From NCBI GenBank assembly GCA_030053945.1, contig JASGCW010000010.1, positions 1 to 64,000 on the forward strand: a stretch of 64,000 nt of DNA. Direction: 5' to 3'. Position 1 is the first letter of the stretch; each line of letters begins with the position of its first letter. The notes beneath the pieces are model-generated. The model searched no databases, had not been told where the DNA came from, and saw nothing but the letters and a program-made list of their open reading frames with translations. Of the stretch, positions 26,806 to 36,700 are shown in pieces. The DNA is from Limnohabitans sp. (lineage in GTDB: Bacteria > Bacteroidota > Bacteroidia > Flavobacteriales > Flavobacteriaceae). The translations under genes were made by a program, and so were the position numbers.

Positions 26806-28056
26806 ATGACTTTAAAACAATCAACCATACTACTAATTACTTTACTAACAAGTTCAATAATAGTAGCACAAGAAAGTGTTGTAACAACTAACAAAAACTT
26901 CAACTTTATTGGAGTGGGTTATAGCATTGGTCAAATTATGCCACCATTAAGTATTTTTCCAGAAACAAAAAATCAACAAGGTTTTGAGGTTACTGTGGGC
27001 ACTACTAACTTTGGAAACGAGAATTGGGCTAAACTACTAAATTATCCAAAAACTGGCATATTACTTTCTTACACTGATTTTGGTAATCAAGAGAAAGTTG
27101 GGTATGGGCTTACAATGATGCCCTTCTTAGATTTCGGGATTCTTAATAAAATTACGAATAGAATACGTTTTCAAGTAGCCTTTGGTGCTTCCTACAACAA
27201 CCGCATCTACGATGAAGTGACAAATCCAGGCAACCATGCCATTTCAACCAATTTTACTTCGGCATTTCGCTCTTTTTTATACTACGATTTAGTACATCGA
27301 AAAGATTTCAATCTTAAAATTGGCGCTGGGCTTACCCACATTTCTAATGGTCACACTCGTTGGCCTAATCTAGGTTTAAACTCTTATCTAGCTACAATCA
27401 AAACCGAATTCAATTTTACAAAAAACACTATACCTGTGTCAAACGAAACTGACGATACCAATTCTTCTGAAACACAAACTTATTATTCTACCCGATTAGG
27501 TTTTGGAAAAAAATCACTTTTTAGAAATTACAATTCTCCTAAAAATGTTTATACGGCTTCTTTTGGAATAGGTCGAATAAAAAACAAATGTTTCAAATAT
27601 GGGCTAAACTTCTATTATAGATTTTATGAAGATTATTACGATTACATCAAAGAGGAAGGTCCTATAATTACTAAGAATTTTCAAAAACTGACAAGCAATC
27701 CCTTTCAAAGCGCAACGGCTATTGGATTATTTAGCAGTTGTGAAGTTTTAATAAATCATTTTAGTGTAGAAGCAGAATTAGGAATCAATTTTTACAAACC
27801 AGCTTACGAATTAGATTGGCATGTGAACAATGGAGGCTATACCGAATCGGACATCGCCGCTGAATTTGGTACTCAAGCTAAAATAAAAAGATATGTTTCT
27901 TCACGTTTGGGATTACGTTACTATGCTGTTACGTCCAAAAAAGCCCCGCAACACAATGTATTTATTGCTGCCAACATCAATTCAAACCTAATACAAGCCG
28001 ATTTCTTTGAATTTAGTTTTGGATATGTCTATAGTCCAAAATTAAAAAATAAATGA
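26806..28056 (+). CDS. PagL-like lipid A deacylase / acyloxyacyl hydrolase family protein
   Basis: The start is placed at ATG 26806, which gives a clean signal peptide (MTLKQSTILLITLLTSS ending in VAQ); the open frame extends upstream only to a GTG. The protein is a predicted outer-membrane beta-barrel. The motif HISNGHTRWPNLGLNSY matches the PagL active site (His and Ser two residues apart, then Asn/Gly), which removes the 3-O acyl chain of lipid A. At 416 residues it is about twice the size of Pseudomonas PagL; the second half (after about 220) looks like a further barrel segment. It is monocistronic. Confidence 0.75.
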   Translation: MTLKQSTILLITLLTSSIIVAQESVVTTNKNFNFIGVGYSIGQIMPPLSIFPETKNQQGFEVTVGTTNFGNENWAKLLNYPKTGILLSYTDFGNQEKVGYGLTMMPFLDFGILNKITNRIRFQVAFGASYNNRIYDEVTNPGNHAISTNFTSAFRSFLYYDLVHRKDFNLKIGAGLTHISNGHTRWPNLGLNSYLATIKTEFNFTKNTIPVSNETDDTNSSETQTYYSTRLGFGKKSLFRNYNSPKNVYTASFGIGRIKNKCFKYGLNFYYRFYEDYYDYIKEEGPIITKNFQKLTSNPFQSATAIGLFSSCEVLINHFSVEAELGINFYKPAYELDWHVNNGGYTESDIAAEFGTQAKIKRYVSSRLGLRYYAVTSKKAPQHNVFIAANINSNLIQADFFEFSFGYVYSPKLKNK

Positions 28057-28309
28057 TTTTTATAGAATAGCATAAATATAAAACACAATTAAACTCGAAT
28101 ACTTTAATGATTTAAAATTCAAACCATTTCAAGTTGGCTTATCCTTTTAGAATTTGAGTTTTGCTTTTTTGAGTTTTGCTTTTTTGATTTTTTTTAGCAT
28201 CAATTCGAGTGTTTTTGGTACTTGCTATTTGGGATTTCATCCATTTTATATTTTTCAACCAATAAAAAAACCAGAATAGTTACGCTTTGGGCAATACTTT
28301 TTTCAGGTT

Positions 28310-28663
28310 TCAATACCTATTACGAAACCAAACCTTTTGCCATTCTCTCTTTAGAATTAAAAAAGCCACTTGCTCACTTAGTTCAACCAAATCAGAGCCG
28401 TCGAGCGATTTTATTTGAGATTCTGGCACATCTATGATGTAAAGTAAATTCAAATATTCGGCAAATTTATATTGAATAAGCTTATACACTTTCTCGTGAA
28501 GCTGAAGTTTCAAATCAATTGGAGCAATCGAGTTTTCAAAATCAACCGATTCGTTAGCCAAGGTAAAATCTTTATTTATTTGCTCAACAAGTTTTACGTA
28601 CAAAGCCTCTTTTTGAGCTTCAGATAATAATAAATCGGTAGAAACAGGTGCAATAAAACTCAT
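28310..28663 (-). CDS. Conserved small protein, unknown function
   Basis: The 117-residue product from ATG 28663 (MSFIAPVSTDLL) is acidic, helical and soluble with no signal. The longer frame to 28681 would overlap the upstream membrane gene. It is the last gene of an operon with a polyprenyl synthase and a membrane protein. Function is unknown. Confidence 0.65.
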   Translation of the reverse strand: MSFIAPVSTDLLLSEAQKEALYVKLVEQINKDFTLANESVDFENSIAPIDLKLQLHEKVYKLIQYKFAEYLNLLYIIDVPESQIKSLDGSDLVELSEQVAFLILKREWQKVWFRNRY

Positions 28664-28665
28664 AG

Positions 28666-29382
28666 TTATTCTTTTTTCCAATAAAAAACAATTTTAGCTA
28701 ATAATACATCTCCTCCAGCATAAAAAAATACCGCACCCATAGGAGGATTACAAGTTTTCAAAAAATTAAAAACTTCAGGTTTCCATTGCCAACATCCAAA
28801 ATAAGTGCCTGTTAATTCGATAAAAATAACACATAAAGCAATGAAGTAATATAGATTTTCCCATTTTTTTCTTTTCAGCAATAAAAAGAAGAAGACACCA
28901 AAGAGGAGTGTAAAATAATCTTTTAGAAAAATACCTGTTCCTAGAAAAAGCAATACAAATCCAATAAAGAAAATCTTTCGTAGTTTTTCTTCCATTTGTT
29001 TAGCAAATTCGGTATGAGCGATCACATATCCAGAAGCATATACTATAGCGTGTCCAAAAGGAACATATAACGGAATTTGTATAGTGCTATAATCGTAAAA
29101 CCCTAAAAGTTTACAAAAAATCAATTCTCCTATATAAGAAAGAGGCACCATCACAAATAGTAACTTTTTCAAATAAGCACCTGAGAAATAAAAGAATATC
29201 AAAAAGTAACTAATTGCCAGCAGATTTGTCAAATTCCTTCCGTCAAAATACTTTGCTTTAAATCCTAAAGAATCTACACCCAAAGCAACTATAGTAAAAA
29301 CAAAAAAGGATAAGGCTAGAAAAAGTTGCCCTCTCCAACTCTCCTTTTGATTTTCAAAAAAAAGTGACCTAATTTTAGACAT
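28666..29382 (-). CDS. Polytopic membrane protein, unknown function
   Basis: A 238-residue protein with about seven transmembrane segments. Conserved-looking features are VPFGHAIVYASGYVIAH in the middle and TYFGCWQWKPEVFNF near the end, with His, Trp and Cys in membrane-proximal positions. I do not recognise the family. The start overlaps the end of the polyprenyl synthase gene by 8 bp, so a role in isoprenoid or membrane lipid metabolism is possible, but this is context only. Confidence 0.75.
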   Translation of the reverse strand: MSKIRSLFFENQKESWRGQLFLALSFFVFTIVALGVDSLGFKAKYFDGRNLTNLLAISYFLIFFYFSGAYLKKLLFVMVPLSYIGELIFCKLLGFYDYSTIQIPLYVPFGHAIVYASGYVIAHTEFAKQMEEKLRKIFFIGFVLLFLGTGIFLKDYFTLLFGVFFFLLLKRKKWENLYYFIALCVIFIELTGTYFGCWQWKPEVFNFLKTCNPPMGAVFFYAGGDVLLAKIVFYWKKE

Positions 29383-30349
29383 TTCTATTCATCAAACTTT
29401 CACCAAATTTCCTTAAAACTTGTTTTTTCTCATCAGAAATAGCAATTTGTTCTAATGTTTTAAAGGCTTCAAAAGTATAATCCTTTATAGCTTGTTGCGT
29501 TGCCTGACTCGCTCCAGAAGAATTAAAAATTTCTTTAACTGATTGTATTTTATCTGTATTATCCTCGGGTTGCATTGAAAAAAGTTGCAAAAGTTTTTCC
29601 TTATCTGTTGGATTAGCAAATTCTAATGCTTTGATGTATAAAAACGTTTTTTTGTTCTCTATAATATCACCGCCCACTTGTTTGCCAAAGGTTTCGGGAT
29701 CTCCAAAAGCATCTAAATAATCATCTTGGATTTGGAAAGCAATACCTAAATTAAGTCCAAAGTCATAAATTAAGTTAGCATTTTCTTCTGAAGTCTCTGC
29801 CACAATTGCGCCCATCTTCATAGCCGCTGCCACAAGTACGGCTGTCTTATATTCTATCATTTTCAAATATTCAAGAATACTTACATCGTCTCGAGTTTCA
29901 AAATCTACATCATACTGTTGCCCTTCGCAAACTTCCAGCGCTGTTTTACTAAATAGTTTGGCTAGTTCTCTAAAAATTTTTGGCTCATACGATTCAAAAA
30001 ACTGATAGGCCAAAATCAACATTGCATCGCCCGAAAGAATTCCTGTATTGATATTCCATTTTTCATGTACAGTCTGATTGCCTCTGCGCAAAGGCGCGTC
30101 ATCCATAATATCATCATGTATCAATGAAAAATTATGAAAAACTTCAACTGCTGTAGCTGCATTAATCGCTTTAAATATATCAGCATCAAAAACCTCAGCC
30201 GACATTAATGTTAAAACTGGTCGCATTCTTTTACCACCAAGTGACAAAATATATCGTATAGGTTCATAAAGGTTATCAGGTTGTTTTGAAATGGTGAGTT
30301 CTGAAAAATGCTTAGAAATTATCTCTTGGTATTGAAGTATAGAATGCAT
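29375..30349 (-). CDS. Polyprenyl diphosphate synthase (trans, FPP/GGPP type)
   Basis: This 324-residue all-helical enzyme condenses isopentenyl diphosphate with allylic diphosphates. The first Asp-rich motif is LIHDDIMDDAPLRRG, the second is QIQDDYLDAFGD, and GGKRMRP near the start binds substrate diphosphate. Chain length (C15, C20 or longer) cannot be fixed by eye. It is the first gene of an operon with the membrane protein and small protein downstream, and its promoter region faces the TetR operon. Confidence 0.93.
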   Translation of the reverse strand: MHSILQYQEIISKHFSELTISKQPDNLYEPIRYILSLGGKRMRPVLTLMSAEVFDADIFKAINAATAVEVFHNFSLIHDDIMDDAPLRRGNQTVHEKWNINTGILSGDAMLILAYQFFESYEPKIFRELAKLFSKTALEVCEGQQYDVDFETRDDVSILEYLKMIEYKTAVLVAAAMKMGAIVAETSEENANLIYDFGLNLGIAFQIQDDYLDAFGDPETFGKQVGGDIIENKKTFLYIKALEFANPTDKEKLLQLFSMQPEDNTDKIQSVKEIFNSSGASQATQQAIKDYTFEAFKTLEQIAISDEKKQVLRKFGESLMNRNV

Positions 30350-30431
30350 TGTGTAAAAAATTTCAGCTAAAATACTTCAATTCTAACACTTAGACAAAAT
30401 TAAAAAAATGTTAAAAAAATGTAAAAGTCAA

Positions 30432-30459
30432 GGAAACTTTTTTAGTATTAAAAGTTTCC
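30432..30459. promoter_or_regulatory. Candidate TetR operator (perfect inverted repeat)
   Basis: GGAAACTTTT (30432-30441) and its exact complement AAAAGTTTCC (30450-30459) flank an 8-bp spacer. The site lies immediately upstream of the -7 box and covers the -33 region of the efflux operon, ideal for a TetR-family repressor. Confidence 0.65.
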
Positions 30460-30463
30460 AATG

Positions 30464-30471
30464 TATATTTG
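30464..30471 (+). promoter_or_regulatory. Efflux operon promoter -7 box
   Basis: TATATTTG, an exact TAnnTTTG match, 39 bp upstream of the TetR start. It lies 4 bp after the inverted repeat. Confidence 0.6.
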
Positions 30472-30509
30472 CCTCACTTTTAAATGAGTAAAACTACAAT
30501 CTACTTAAA

Positions 30510-31109
30510 ATGAAAGACAAAATCATCGCTAAAGCAACGGAAATGTTCTTGAAAATAGGTTTCAAGAGTGTGACGATGGATGATATTGCTTGCGAAATGT
30601 GCATTTCTAAAAAAACCATTTACAAATTTTTTAGTAACAAAGAGAAATTAATAGAAGCAAGTACACATATTGTCCATGAAAATATTCATCGGGTTATTGA
30701 TGAAATCGTAGAAAAAAACTACAATGCTATTCAGGAAAATTTCGAAATCAGACGTTTGTTCAAGGAAATGTTTCAATCGTATGACAATTCCCCCGTATAT
30801 CAATTAAAAAGACACTATCCAGAAGTTTATGAAAAACTAATGGCAAGCGAAATTGAAGATTGCAATGAAATGTTTGGTCAAAACATTACAAAAGGAATTG
30901 AGCAAGGTTTGTACCGTAAAGAAGTCAACATTCAAGCTTACATACAGTTTTACTACACTTTGATTTTTAGCATAAACGAAAATACACTTTTGGAAAAAGA
31001 AGCATTACAACTAGAAATGGAAGCACTCGAATACCATACTCGAGCATTAGCAACTCCAAAAGGTATAATAGAACTTGAAAAACAATTACAAATTCACAAT
31101 CAATTATAA
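30510..31109 (+). CDS. TetR/AcrR-family transcriptional regulator
   Basis: The 199-residue protein has an N-terminal TetR helix-turn-helix (GFKSVTMDDIACEMCISKKTIYKFFSNKEKL, residues about 18-48) and a helical ligand-binding domain. It is the first gene of the operon; its stop abuts the TolC start. Together with the inverted repeat in the promoter this indicates autoregulation and repression of the RND pump, relieved by an unknown ligand. Confidence 0.93.
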   Translation: MKDKIIAKATEMFLKIGFKSVTMDDIACEMCISKKTIYKFFSNKEKLIEASTHIVHENIHRVIDEIVEKNYNAIQENFEIRRLFKEMFQSYDNSPVYQLKRHYPEVYEKLMASEIEDCNEMFGQNITKGIEQGLYRKEVNIQAYIQFYYTLIFSINENTLLEKEALQLEMEALEYHTRALATPKGIIELEKQLQIHNQL

Positions 31110-32429
31110 ATGAAACAAATAATCGCCTTATTAACCTTTTTTGTGCTTGGAGAAGCAAGTGCCCAAGACAAAACAAATTACTCCTTTAGTCTATCACAAG
31201 CCATAGATTATGCCATAAAGAACAACTATACCGCTAAGAATGCGAGTAAAGATTTAGAAATCGCAAAACAAAAAAAATGGGAGACCACTACAATGGGTTT
31301 ACCACAAATTAGCGGAAGTGTCAACTACCTTAACAATCTTAAACTTCAGACGAACATCATTGATTTTGGAGGAACGCCAGTCGCGTTGACTTTTGGAACA
31401 TTCAATAATATGGATGCTAAGCTAACTTTGAACCAACTTATTTTTGATGGTTCTTATATTGTTGGGTTACAATCTGCTAAAACGTATTTAAAGATTTCTG
31501 AAAACGCTATTAAAAAAACGGAACAAGAAATAAGAGAAATTACCACTAACTCTTATGGCAATGTACTTTTAGCAGAAGAAAGCATAAAAATTATTGAAAA
31601 GAATAAAACCATTCTTGAAAAAACACTTAACGATACTAAACAGATTTACAAAAATGGTTTTGCCGAAGAAGAATCAGTAGAGCGATTACAAATTACGTTA
31701 TCGCAAGTAAATAGCTCATTAGATTATGCTAAAAGAATGCAAATTGTAGCAACAAATATGTTAAAGCTTCTTTTAGGAATTGAACTTAATGAAAACATTA
31801 TGCTAACAGAAAAATTAGAAGATTTAACTTCTAAAAACATAGATTTAGCCGTTTTGTCAAATGAATTTAAAGTAGAAAACAATATTGATTACCAAATTGG
31901 CAAAAACATAGAAGAATCAAATCGCTTGTTACTAAAACTTCAAAAAAGTAAAGCACTACCATCTTTGGGCGCACAAGCTAATTTTGGATATAACACTTTC
32001 GGGAATCAATTCACAATGTTTGACAGTAACCAACAATGGTTTAATTACTCTAACATCGGAATTGGACTAAACGTACCTATTTTTAGTTCTTTTGGACGAA
32101 GCTCAAGAACGCAGCAAGCAAAAATTGCATTAGAACAATCAAAAATAAAACTTACAGAAACCGAGCAAAAACTAAAGCTTGAATATCAAAAAGCGAAAAG
32201 CGATTATGAATATGCAGTGGCTCAATATGAGAATTCTAAAAACAACTTGAAACTTGCCGAAAGAATTGAGAATAAACAATCGGTTAAATTTAAAGAAGGA
32301 CTTTCAACCAGTTTTGAATTTACAGAAGCACAACGACAATTATATGCAGCACAACAATCTTTTCTACAATCTATGATTGATGTGATAAACAAAAGAGCTG
32401 CTATCGAAAAATTAACACAAAAGAACTAA
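31110..32429 (+). CDS. TolC-family outer membrane efflux protein
   Basis: The 439-residue protein has a signal peptide (MKQIIALLTFFVLGEASAQ) and two OEP repeats with long alpha-helical coiled-coils (about 120-230 and 320-435) and short barrel strands (about 60-110, 285-320), as in TolC trimers. It supplies the outer-membrane channel for the downstream adaptor and RND pump. Its ATG follows the tetR stop with no gap. Confidence 0.93.
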   Translation: MKQIIALLTFFVLGEASAQDKTNYSFSLSQAIDYAIKNNYTAKNASKDLEIAKQKKWETTTMGLPQISGSVNYLNNLKLQTNIIDFGGTPVALTFGTFNNMDAKLTLNQLIFDGSYIVGLQSAKTYLKISENAIKKTEQEIREITTNSYGNVLLAEESIKIIEKNKTILEKTLNDTKQIYKNGFAEEESVERLQITLSQVNSSLDYAKRMQIVATNMLKLLLGIELNENIMLTEKLEDLTSKNIDLAVLSNEFKVENNIDYQIGKNIEESNRLLLKLQKSKALPSLGAQANFGYNTFGNQFTMFDSNQQWFNYSNIGIGLNVPIFSSFGRSSRTQQAKIALEQSKIKLTETEQKLKLEYQKAKSDYEYAVAQYENSKNNLKLAERIENKQSVKFKEGLSTSFEFTEAQRQLYAAQQSFLQSMIDVINKRAAIEKLTQKN

Positions 32430-32446
32430 TAACAAAATATTTCAAA

Positions 32447-33583
32447 ATGAGAAAATTATTAATAGTATCCTTATCATCGCTATTTTTTGCCTGTGGTAGC
32501 AAAGAAAATTCAACTAGCATTGATGATTTAATCAAAACAAAAAACATCACCGAATTAAAAAACAAAAAAGCCGCACTAGAAGCGGATTTGGCAAAAATCG
32601 ACAAGACACTTTCATCGATTGATAAAAAGAACGAAGAAGCATTAGTAGAAGTAAAAACGATTAAAGATACAGTCTTCAATCATTATTTAGATATTCAAGG
32701 AAATATAGATACCAACCAGAATATTTTAATCCAACCAGAATTTAGCGGAACACTAGTTGCATTAAATGTAAAAGCAGGAGACAAAGTTACCAAAGGTCAA
32801 ATTCTAGGAAGAGTAGATGATGCAGGTATGAGTCAACAATTAGCAAGTGTAGAAAATCAATACAACTTAGCTAAAACCACTTTTGAGCGTCAAAAAAATC
32901 TTTGGTCACAAAAAATTGGTTCCGAAATTCAATATTTACAAGCACAAACACAAATGATTTCTGCCCAAAAAGCTGTAGCGCAAATGCGTGCACAGGTAGC
33001 AAAAACAATCATTAAAGCACCTTTTACTGGAACTATAGATGATGTTTTTGTAGAACGTGGTCAGGTAGTAGCTCCTAGTCCACAAGGATTAATGAGAATT
33101 GTGAATCTAGGAAGTATGTATGTTTCGACAGCAATTCCTGAAACGTATGTAGGTAAAGTAAAAGTTGGAACTACGGTAGAAGCTTCAATTACATCTATTG
33201 GTAAAAAATACAACGGAAAAGTTCGTCAAGTAGCAAAAAGCATCAACCCAGCCAACAGAAGTTTTGGCATCGAGGTTAGCATCCCTAATCCTGAAGGCTT
33301 GTTACGTCCTAATCAGGTAGCCAAACTTAAAATTATCGATTACAGCAATAGAAAAGCGACTGTAGTTCCAAGCGGAATTATTCAAACAGATGCTAAAGGA
33401 AATAAATTCGTTTTTGTAGTTACAGATGCTACTAAAAATTCAGGTGTAGCTAAGAAAGCTATAGTAAAAATAGGACAATCCGCAGATAATGCTACCGAAA
33501 TTTTATCAGGCTTATCATCAAATGACAGGGTTGTTACTGAAGGAGCGAATACAATTTCGGAAGGAATGAAAGTAAATTTTTAA
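32447..33583 (+). CDS. RND efflux periplasmic adaptor (membrane fusion protein)
   Basis: The 378-residue protein has a lipoprotein signal (SSLFFACGSK) and then a coiled-coil (about 25-65), unusual in placement before the lipoyl domain. The half-lipoyl motifs flank an alpha-hairpin (VKAGDKVTKGQILGRVDD ... VEKTIIKAPFTGTIDDV-type segment), followed by beta-barrel and membrane-proximal domains. It links the TolC channel to the RND transporter. It lies 17 bp after the TolC gene. Confidence 0.93.
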   Translation: MRKLLIVSLSSLFFACGSKENSTSIDDLIKTKNITELKNKKAALEADLAKIDKTLSSIDKKNEEALVEVKTIKDTVFNHYLDIQGNIDTNQNILIQPEFSGTLVALNVKAGDKVTKGQILGRVDDAGMSQQLASVENQYNLAKTTFERQKNLWSQKIGSEIQYLQAQTQMISAQKAVAQMRAQVAKTIIKAPFTGTIDDVFVERGQVVAPSPQGLMRIVNLGSMYVSTAIPETYVGKVKVGTTVEASITSIGKKYNGKVRQVAKSINPANRSFGIEVSIPNPEGLLRPNQVAKLKIIDYSNRKATVVPSGIIQTDAKGNKFVFVVTDATKNSGVAKKAIVKIGQSADNATEILSGLSSNDRVVTEGANTISEGMKVNF

Positions 33584-33703
33584 TTATAGAATAAGAGTTT
33601 AAAAGATTAGAAGTGTATGAGAACATACTCGTTTAAGAAGTAGTGCCTTTATAAATCGCAAATAAACCTTAAACTTTAAACTCTTAAATAACTAAACTTA
33701 TAT

Positions 33704-36700
33704 ATGAGTCATCAACAAAAAGAATTCAGTATATCTAGTTGGGCTGTAGATAACCGAGTTACGGTATATATCCTAACTTTTATTGTGGTAATCACAGGTA
33801 TTTATGCCTATGTAACTATGCCTCGTGAAGATTTCCCAGAAATCATCGAAAACAAAATTTATATATCTTCCATCTTTCCAGGTAACTCGGCAGAAGATGT
33901 AGAGAAATTAGTCATCAAACCCTTAGAAGATAATATAAAAAATATTAGTGGGGTCAACAAAGTAACTTCAAGCTCGTTTCAAGATTACGGAATGATCGTA
34001 GCCGAATTTGACGACGATGTTACCGTAGATCAAGCTAAAATTTTAATTAAAGACAAAGTAGATGTTTCTAAAGCTGATACAGATTGGCCAACTCTAGACA
34101 ATGGAAGTAAAGTAGAACCAAATGTATTTAGTATCAATATTGCCGAAGAAGTTCCTATTCTTAACATCAATTTGAAAGGAAATTATACTGCCCAACAACT
34201 TAAAAAATATGGTGAATATCTCGAAGATGAAATTGAAGACATATCAGAAGTTAAAGCGGTTGATATACTAGGAGTTGATAAAAAAGAAGTAGAAATTGCA
34301 GTAGATGTTTACAAAATGAATGCTGCTCAGGTTAGCTTTGACGACATTGCTAATGCAGTTCGTTATGAGAATATGACGCTGTCTGGGGGAAATTTAGTTT
34401 CGCAAGGAGCTAGAAATAATATCCGTATTATAGGAGAAATCGCAAAACCAGCCGATTTAGAAAATATTATAGTAAAATCATTTGGAGGTTCTGTATATCT
34501 AAAAGATATCGCAACAATAAGCTTTAAAGAAAAAGAAAGAACGACTTTTGCTCGTGAAAAAAACCAAGAAGTAGTAATGCTTAACGTAAAAAAACGTTCA
34601 GGGCAAAATATGATTACTGCGATCGACCAAGTAAAAGAAGTCATTAAAAAAGCTCAAGAAACCGTTTTACCAAAAAATTTGGAGGTTACCCTTACAAACG
34701 ACCAATCTTCGCGCGTAGAACATCAAGTGAATGAACTTTCAAATCACATTATTTTTGGTGTTGTATTGGTAATGATTGTTTTAATGTTCACAATGGGATT
34801 ACGAAATTCATTATTCGTGGGTGCAGCAATTCCATTATCTATCTTTATTGCCTTTACCCTACTTCAAGCTATAGGAGTAACAATGAACACGATGGTATTA
34901 TTTGGTTTAGTAATGGGATTAGGTATGCTTGTGGACGATGGCATCGTTGTGGTCGATAATGTTTTTGCGAATATGAAAAAAGGAATGCCAAGAATTCAAG
35001 CATCCAAAATTGGTATTGGCGAAATTGCTTGGCCAGTTATTTCATCCACCGCAACTACGTTGATGGCTTTTTTACCATTTGCCTTATGGCCTGGTACGAT
35101 GGGTAAATTTATGATGTATTTCCCATTAACACTCTCTGTTACCTTAGGTGCTTCATTATTTGTCGCAATGGTTGTAAATGCTGCTATGACAGGAGGTTCA
35201 ATGGATATTGAAGACAGAAATATTTCATCAAGAGTTTTAAAAAGAAACACCATTATATTTTTAGCCGTAGGAATTGTATTTGTGATCTTCGGAAATGTAG
35301 CTGATTCTTCTTTTGGAAGAGCTATAGGGCACCTAGCACTTATCTCCGTAGGGTTAATGTGGTTATACTACAAAAAATTATATCAATGGACACAAGATTT
35401 CCAGCATAGCTTTTTCCCACGTATGGAAGACAAATACAAAGGAATGTTGGCTAAGATTTTGACAGGAAAAGCGGCTTGGAAAGCTTTTGGGATTATTGTA
35501 GGAATGCTTTTCTTCTCATTCATTTTGGTTGGAATCTTCCCAAGAAAAGTATTATTCTTCCCTGACAATATTCCTAATCAAGTAATTGCTTATATAGAAT
35601 ATCCACAAGGAACAGATATTGCTAAAACCAATAAAGCAACCAATTTTGTGGAGAAACAAATTATCAATGTACTTAGTAAATATGTAGATCCTTCTACAAA
35701 CGAGAACTTCTTAGCAGAATCAATCGTGGCGCAAGTGGGTGTCGGTGCAACAAACCCACAAGTAGATTTAGGTTCACAATCAGAAACACCACACAAAGGT
35801 AAAGTAACGGTAAATTTCTCCGAATTCAAATTCCGACGTGGAGTAAACACTTCTGATGTAATGGAAGAAGTTCGAGCAAAAATCAAAGCTATCCCAGGTG
35901 CTTCGGTTACTGTAGAAAAAGATGCTGCTGGTCCTCCTGCTGGTTACCCTATTAGTATCGAATTAACAGGAACCGATTATGACCTAATGCTAAAAGAAGC
36001 TGATCGTATGATTGATTTCTTGAACGCTAAAAACATTCCAGGTATCGAAAAATTAAAAGTCGATATCAATAAAGAAAGTCCAGAGTTATCAGTTCGCATT
36101 GATCGTTCAAACGCTGGTAGTTTAGGTGCTTCTACAGGAATGACAGGTTTTACACTTCGTCGTGCAGTGTATGGTCAAGAAATTTCGACTTATAAAGAAG
36201 GGGATGATGATTATAATATCGTAATGCGTTTACAAGAAGACCAACGCAAAAATGAAAGTGTACTTTTTAATCAGCCGCTTACGTATCGCAATCCGAATAA
36301 CGGACAAATTATGCAAGTGCCTATTTCGGCAGTCTCAAACACCGAAAAAACAACTACGTATAATAAAATTAAACGCAAGAACTACAAACGTGTTATGACC
36401 GTATATTCTAACATTATAACAGGATATAATGGTGACGAAATAACTAAAAGTATTGCAAAAGAATTAGAAAACTTCAAACTAGGTGGTGACATTACCTATG
36501 GCTTTTCAGGAGTACAGGAAGAACAAGGCAAAAATCAAAGCTTCTTATTCTTCGCTTTATTCTTAGCTCTTGCAGGTATTACGACGATCATTGTTTTACA
36601 ATTCAACTCGGTTTCAAAAACAATGGTCATTATGTTTACCGTACTATTAAGTTTTAGTGGTGTATTCTATGGATATGTTATTGCGCAAATGAACTTTGTG

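Noticed and set aside
28222..28437. 71-residue plus-strand frame
   Set aside because: Antisense to the 3' end of the small conserved gene at 28310-28663, no start context.
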